Notes under the pieces: generated by a model
What the model saw: the letters and a program-made list of their open reading frames with translations, nothing else
What the model was told of the DNA's origin: nothing
Database searches by the model: none
Source of the DNA: Gammaproteobacteria bacterium
GTDB taxonomy: Bacteria > Pseudomonadota > Gammaproteobacteria > Methylococcales > UBA2780
Direction: 5' to 3'
DNA: 9,014 nucleotides
Assembly (NCBI GenBank): GCA_003646305.1
Contig: QNFJ01000077.1
Span: 1 to 9,014, forward strand
Shown: piece after piece, positions 6,904-9,014 of the stretch
Position numbering within the stretch: position 1 is the stretch's first letter
Layout: every line of letters starts with the position of its first letter
Program-made: the position numbers and the translations under genes

Positions 6904-7896
6904 ATGAGCACGGACGTTCAGACGATAAAGCAGCAACTTAAAGAAGAAGCCGCTATCAACCGGTCACACAGTCCCTTTTCGACCGTGGTCGTGGTTGTGC
7001 TTGGTTTTTTGCTTTTCTCTCCAATCGCCATGGCCGCAAAAATTTTGGTTATCGGTGATGTTGAGCACCCTCTCCACCAGAAACTTATCCACGGGTTAAG
7101 CAAAGAGCTAACCCTGAAACCCGGAAAACTAACCATTCTTCGCCCGGATCAGATTGCGAAAAATTCTTTAGCTACTACTCAAGCTGACCTGATCATCACG
7201 TTGGGGCTTTCTGCCGCAAAGTCAGTTAACAATCTTAACTCGGACACCCCAATTTTATTTACCCTTTTACCTAAAGTCCTCGCCGACAATTTCATCGAGT
7301 GCCCGACTCAGCTTTGCCCACAAAAAAGGGGGGCACTGTTCCTTGAGCAGCCAATGAATCGTCGCTTAAACCTCATCCATCTGTTATTCCCTGATATCAA
7401 AAAACTGTCATTCCTTTATGGCGATTTTTCTGCTTCCTCTGCCAACGAACTCGATGAGCTTGCAAAAAAAGCGGGCTACATAACAGACAAAGCACACATT
7501 GAAAATAAAGATCAGCTATCCAGAAAGTTTAATGCGGTTCTAGAGCAATCTGAGCTGTTTATCGCCCTACCCGATCCTCTTATCCATAACCGCAACTCGA
7601 TCCCACAACTACTGCTTGGCAGTTATCGCTACAATATTCCCATCATCGGTTTTTCAAAATCATATGTCTCTGCGGGTGCGATTGCTGCCGTCTTCTCTAG
7701 CTTAGAGGATCTAACTAAGGAGCTCACACTCTTAATTCAGACTTTCGAAAGAAGTGGTCAACTCCCTTCAGCTGGGCGCTACCCCAGCTTATATCGCATT
7801 CAGATAAACAGGAACGTTGCACGTAGTATGAACCTTCATCTCCCTTCACCCAGCCTTCTGCGCAAGGGGCTGCTAGCATTGGAAGAGGGGACATGA
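6904..7896 (+). CDS. Periplasmic substrate-binding protein, ABC_sub_bind (COG2984-like)
   Basis: A 330-residue exported protein resembling the ABC_sub_bind family (PF04392) of periplasmic binding proteins of uncharacterised transporters. After an unusually long polar n-region (about 25 residues) comes a hydrophobic core rich in Val and Leu and a cleavage site near AMAA/K (residues 41-46). There is no lipobox cysteine, so it should be soluble in the periplasm. The first lobe starts AKILVIGDVEHP; ADLIITLGLSAAKSV (94-108) and the segment YRYNIPIIGFSKSYVSAGAIAAV (241-263) are the family-like parts. Cys133 and Cys138 could form a disulfide. It follows the second receptor by 39 bases with no terminator, and its stop overlaps the start of the kinase gene. 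No permease or ATPase lies beside it within the window, so a sensory role presenting ligand to the kinase is as likely as transport. The fold call is moderately sure; the ligand is unknown. No clear Shine-Dalgarno precedes the ATG. Confidence 0.75.
   Translation: MSTDVQTIKQQLKEEAAINRSHSPFSTVVVVVLGFLLFSPIAMAAKILVIGDVEHPLHQKLIHGLSKELTLKPGKLTILRPDQIAKNSLATTQADLIITLGLSAAKSVNNLNSDTPILFTLLPKVLADNFIECPTQLCPQKRGALFLEQPMNRRLNLIHLLFPDIKKLSFLYGDFSASSANELDELAKKAGYITDKAHIENKDQLSRKFNAVLEQSELFIALPDPLIHNRNSIPQLLLGSYRYNIPIIGFSKSYVSAGAIAAVFSSLEDLTKELTLLIQTFERSGQLPSAGRYPSLYRIQINRNVARSMNLHLPSPSLLRKGLLALEEGT
7885..7888 (+). promoter_or_regulatory. Ribosome binding site of the kinase gene
   Basis: GAGG inside the purine run GGAAGAGGGG, at the end of the binding-protein gene, precedes the ATGATG double start. 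The spacing (4 or 7 bases) favours the second ATG. The location inside the upstream reading frame implies coupled translation. Confidence 0.55.
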
Positions 7897-9014
7897 TGCC
7901 CAAAGGCGGTATTCGCTTCCGACTACTTATCCTCGGTGCGCTGCCCGCCACAGTACTGGCTTTTGCCCTCACTTTCTGGTTTATTCAAACACGTATCGCT
8001 GAGCTCGACAATGCGCTCTTTGAACGTGGGAATATTATTGCCGAAAACCTGGCCCCAGCCTCCATCTATGGAGTTTTTTCAGGTAATGATTCTCTTCTTC
8101 AACAATTAACCGACAGTGCTGTCCAAAGGGCAGATATCGTCGATGCCGCTATTTACGACAAACAAAATCATCTCCGTGCCTATTCACAGAGCAATTTCCA
8201 CAGGGATATCAATCATGGAGACATTCAGGACCGCCCCACCGAAGAGCTTTCTCATTTTAGCCACCCCATTGAACTGTCCATTTTAAATGAAGAGAAAGAT
8301 GACCCTTTCACAGCGTTATCAGAAAAGACAATAGAAAAAAAACAGGTCATCGGCGAGGTTAGAATCAGTTTATCCCGCCATAGGACGGTGGCGGGACAAA
8401 CAGCTATCATCTATACCAGCTCTCTCATTACGGTTTTAGGGCTTCTGTTTAGCTTTCTGCTTGCCTATAGGCTCTCTTTGCGAATCAGTACGCCCATCCT
8501 GGACTTGACCCGTACGGTCAAACAGGTCTCTGATGGGAATCTTGGGGCTCGCAGTCATATTCAAGCTCTGGAAGAGCTGAGCGACCTAAAATCTGGTCTC
8601 AACATCATGGCGGCATCACTTGAGAAGAACCAGATCCAGTTAAAGGAAAAAATAGCATCTGCCACTTCCGAACTAAGTCAATCACTTCAACTGCTTGAAA
8701 AGAGAAATTACCAGCTAAATGAGGCTCGCAAGCAAGCCGAAAAAACCAGCAAACAGAAATCCAAATTTTTAGCACATATGAGCCACGAAATCCGTACGCC
8801 CATGAACGGCATCCTCGGGTTTCTTCATATTCTTGGCAATAGTCATCTCACCCCAACCCAGTCAAATCAGCTACAACTCATCGAAAATTCAGCTAATAAC
8901 TTACTGATTATTATCAATGAAGTTCTTGACCACGCCGAACTCGAGTCCGCTAGTCTAAAGCTCAACTTTGTTACTTTTGACCTACGGAGGTCTGTCGAAG
9001 AAAGCATTGCTTTA
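7893..9014 (+). CDS. GacS/BarA-like membrane sensor histidine kinase (3' truncated by window end)
   Basis: The frame is open from the ATGATG at 7893 to the window edge, giving the first 374 residues. Visible parts are TM1 (about 11-31), a periplasmic sensor region (about 32-169), TM2 (about 170-192), HAMP (about 193-246, with the conserved Pro in STPILDLT), a coiled coil (about 240-285) and HisKA with the H-box FLAHMSHEIRTPMNGILGF, phosphoacceptor His298. The layout, the short basic N-terminus, the ERGNIIAENLAP segment after TM1 and the LIENSANNLLIIINEVLDHAELES helix all resemble GacS/BarA, which are hybrid kinases with receiver and HPt domains; those would lie outside the window. The first ATG overlaps the upstream stop. 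GAGG at 7885-7888 is 4 bases from the first ATG and 7 from the second (7896), so the second may be used. Coupling to the binding-protein gene suggests a shared sensory function. Whether it is the resident GacS/BarA or a paralogue is unresolved. Confidence 0.9.
   Translation, partial: MMPKGGIRFRLLILGALPATVLAFALTFWFIQTRIAELDNALFERGNIIAENLAPASIYGVFSGNDSLLQQLTDSAVQRADIVDAAIYDKQNHLRAYSQSNFHRDINHGDIQDRPTEELSHFSHPIELSILNEEKDDPFTALSEKTIEKKQVIGEVRISLSRHRTVAGQTAIIYTSSLITVLGLLFSFLLAYRLSLRISTPILDLTRTVKQVSDGNLGARSHIQALEELSDLKSGLNIMAASLEKNQIQLKEKIASATSELSQSLQLLEKRNYQLNEARKQAEKTSKQKSKFLAHMSHEIRTPMNGILGFLHILGNSHLTPTQSNQLQLIENSANNLLIIINEVLDHAELESASLKLNFVTFDLRRSVEESIAL

Overview
The window looks like a chromosomal segment of a gammaproteobacterium of moderate G+C. 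The evidence is a CysM/RlmD gene pair of gammaproteobacterial type, two TonB-dependent outer-membrane receptors (so a Gram-negative envelope), and the start of a GacS/BarA-like sensor kinase. I cannot assign a genus. No RNA genes, insertion sequences, CRISPR arrays or attachment sites are visible, and coding density is very high.

Left part (22-2772, minus strand): a tight housekeeping operon read leftwards in the order cysM, rlmD, YkuD-family gene. CysM makes cysteine from O-acetylserine. RlmD methylates U1939 of 23S rRNA. The last gene encodes a small YkuD-fold enzyme without a signal peptide, probably a cytoplasmic L,D-carboxypeptidase of peptidoglycan recycling. Gaps are 2 and 7 bases, and no terminator separates the genes.

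Divergent intergenic region (2773-2888): this 116-base gap is the only sizeable non-coding stretch and must hold the promoters for both directions. It contains a 16-base near-perfect dyad centred on CATATG and a separate perfect 12-base palindrome. Both are candidate operators.

Right part (2889 to the window end, plus strand): four co-directional genes packed as one apparent operon. They are two paralogous TonB-dependent receptors overlapping by 11 bases, a periplasmic binding protein of the ABC_sub_bind type with no permease or ATPase partner, and a membrane histidine kinase joined to it by an ATGATG overlap and cut by the window end at residue 374. The kinase has the GacS/BarA layout: TM, periplasmic domain, TM, HAMP, coiled coil, HisKA with His298.

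The most interesting inference is that the right-hand genes form one sensory relay. In this model the outer-membrane receptors import a ligand, the binding protein captures it, and the kinase reports it. The kinase also sits beside cysM-rlmD, a neighbourhood where gacS/barA is found in other gammaproteobacteria. It may therefore be the resident GacS/BarA or a close paralogue, wired to a dedicated uptake/sensing module.
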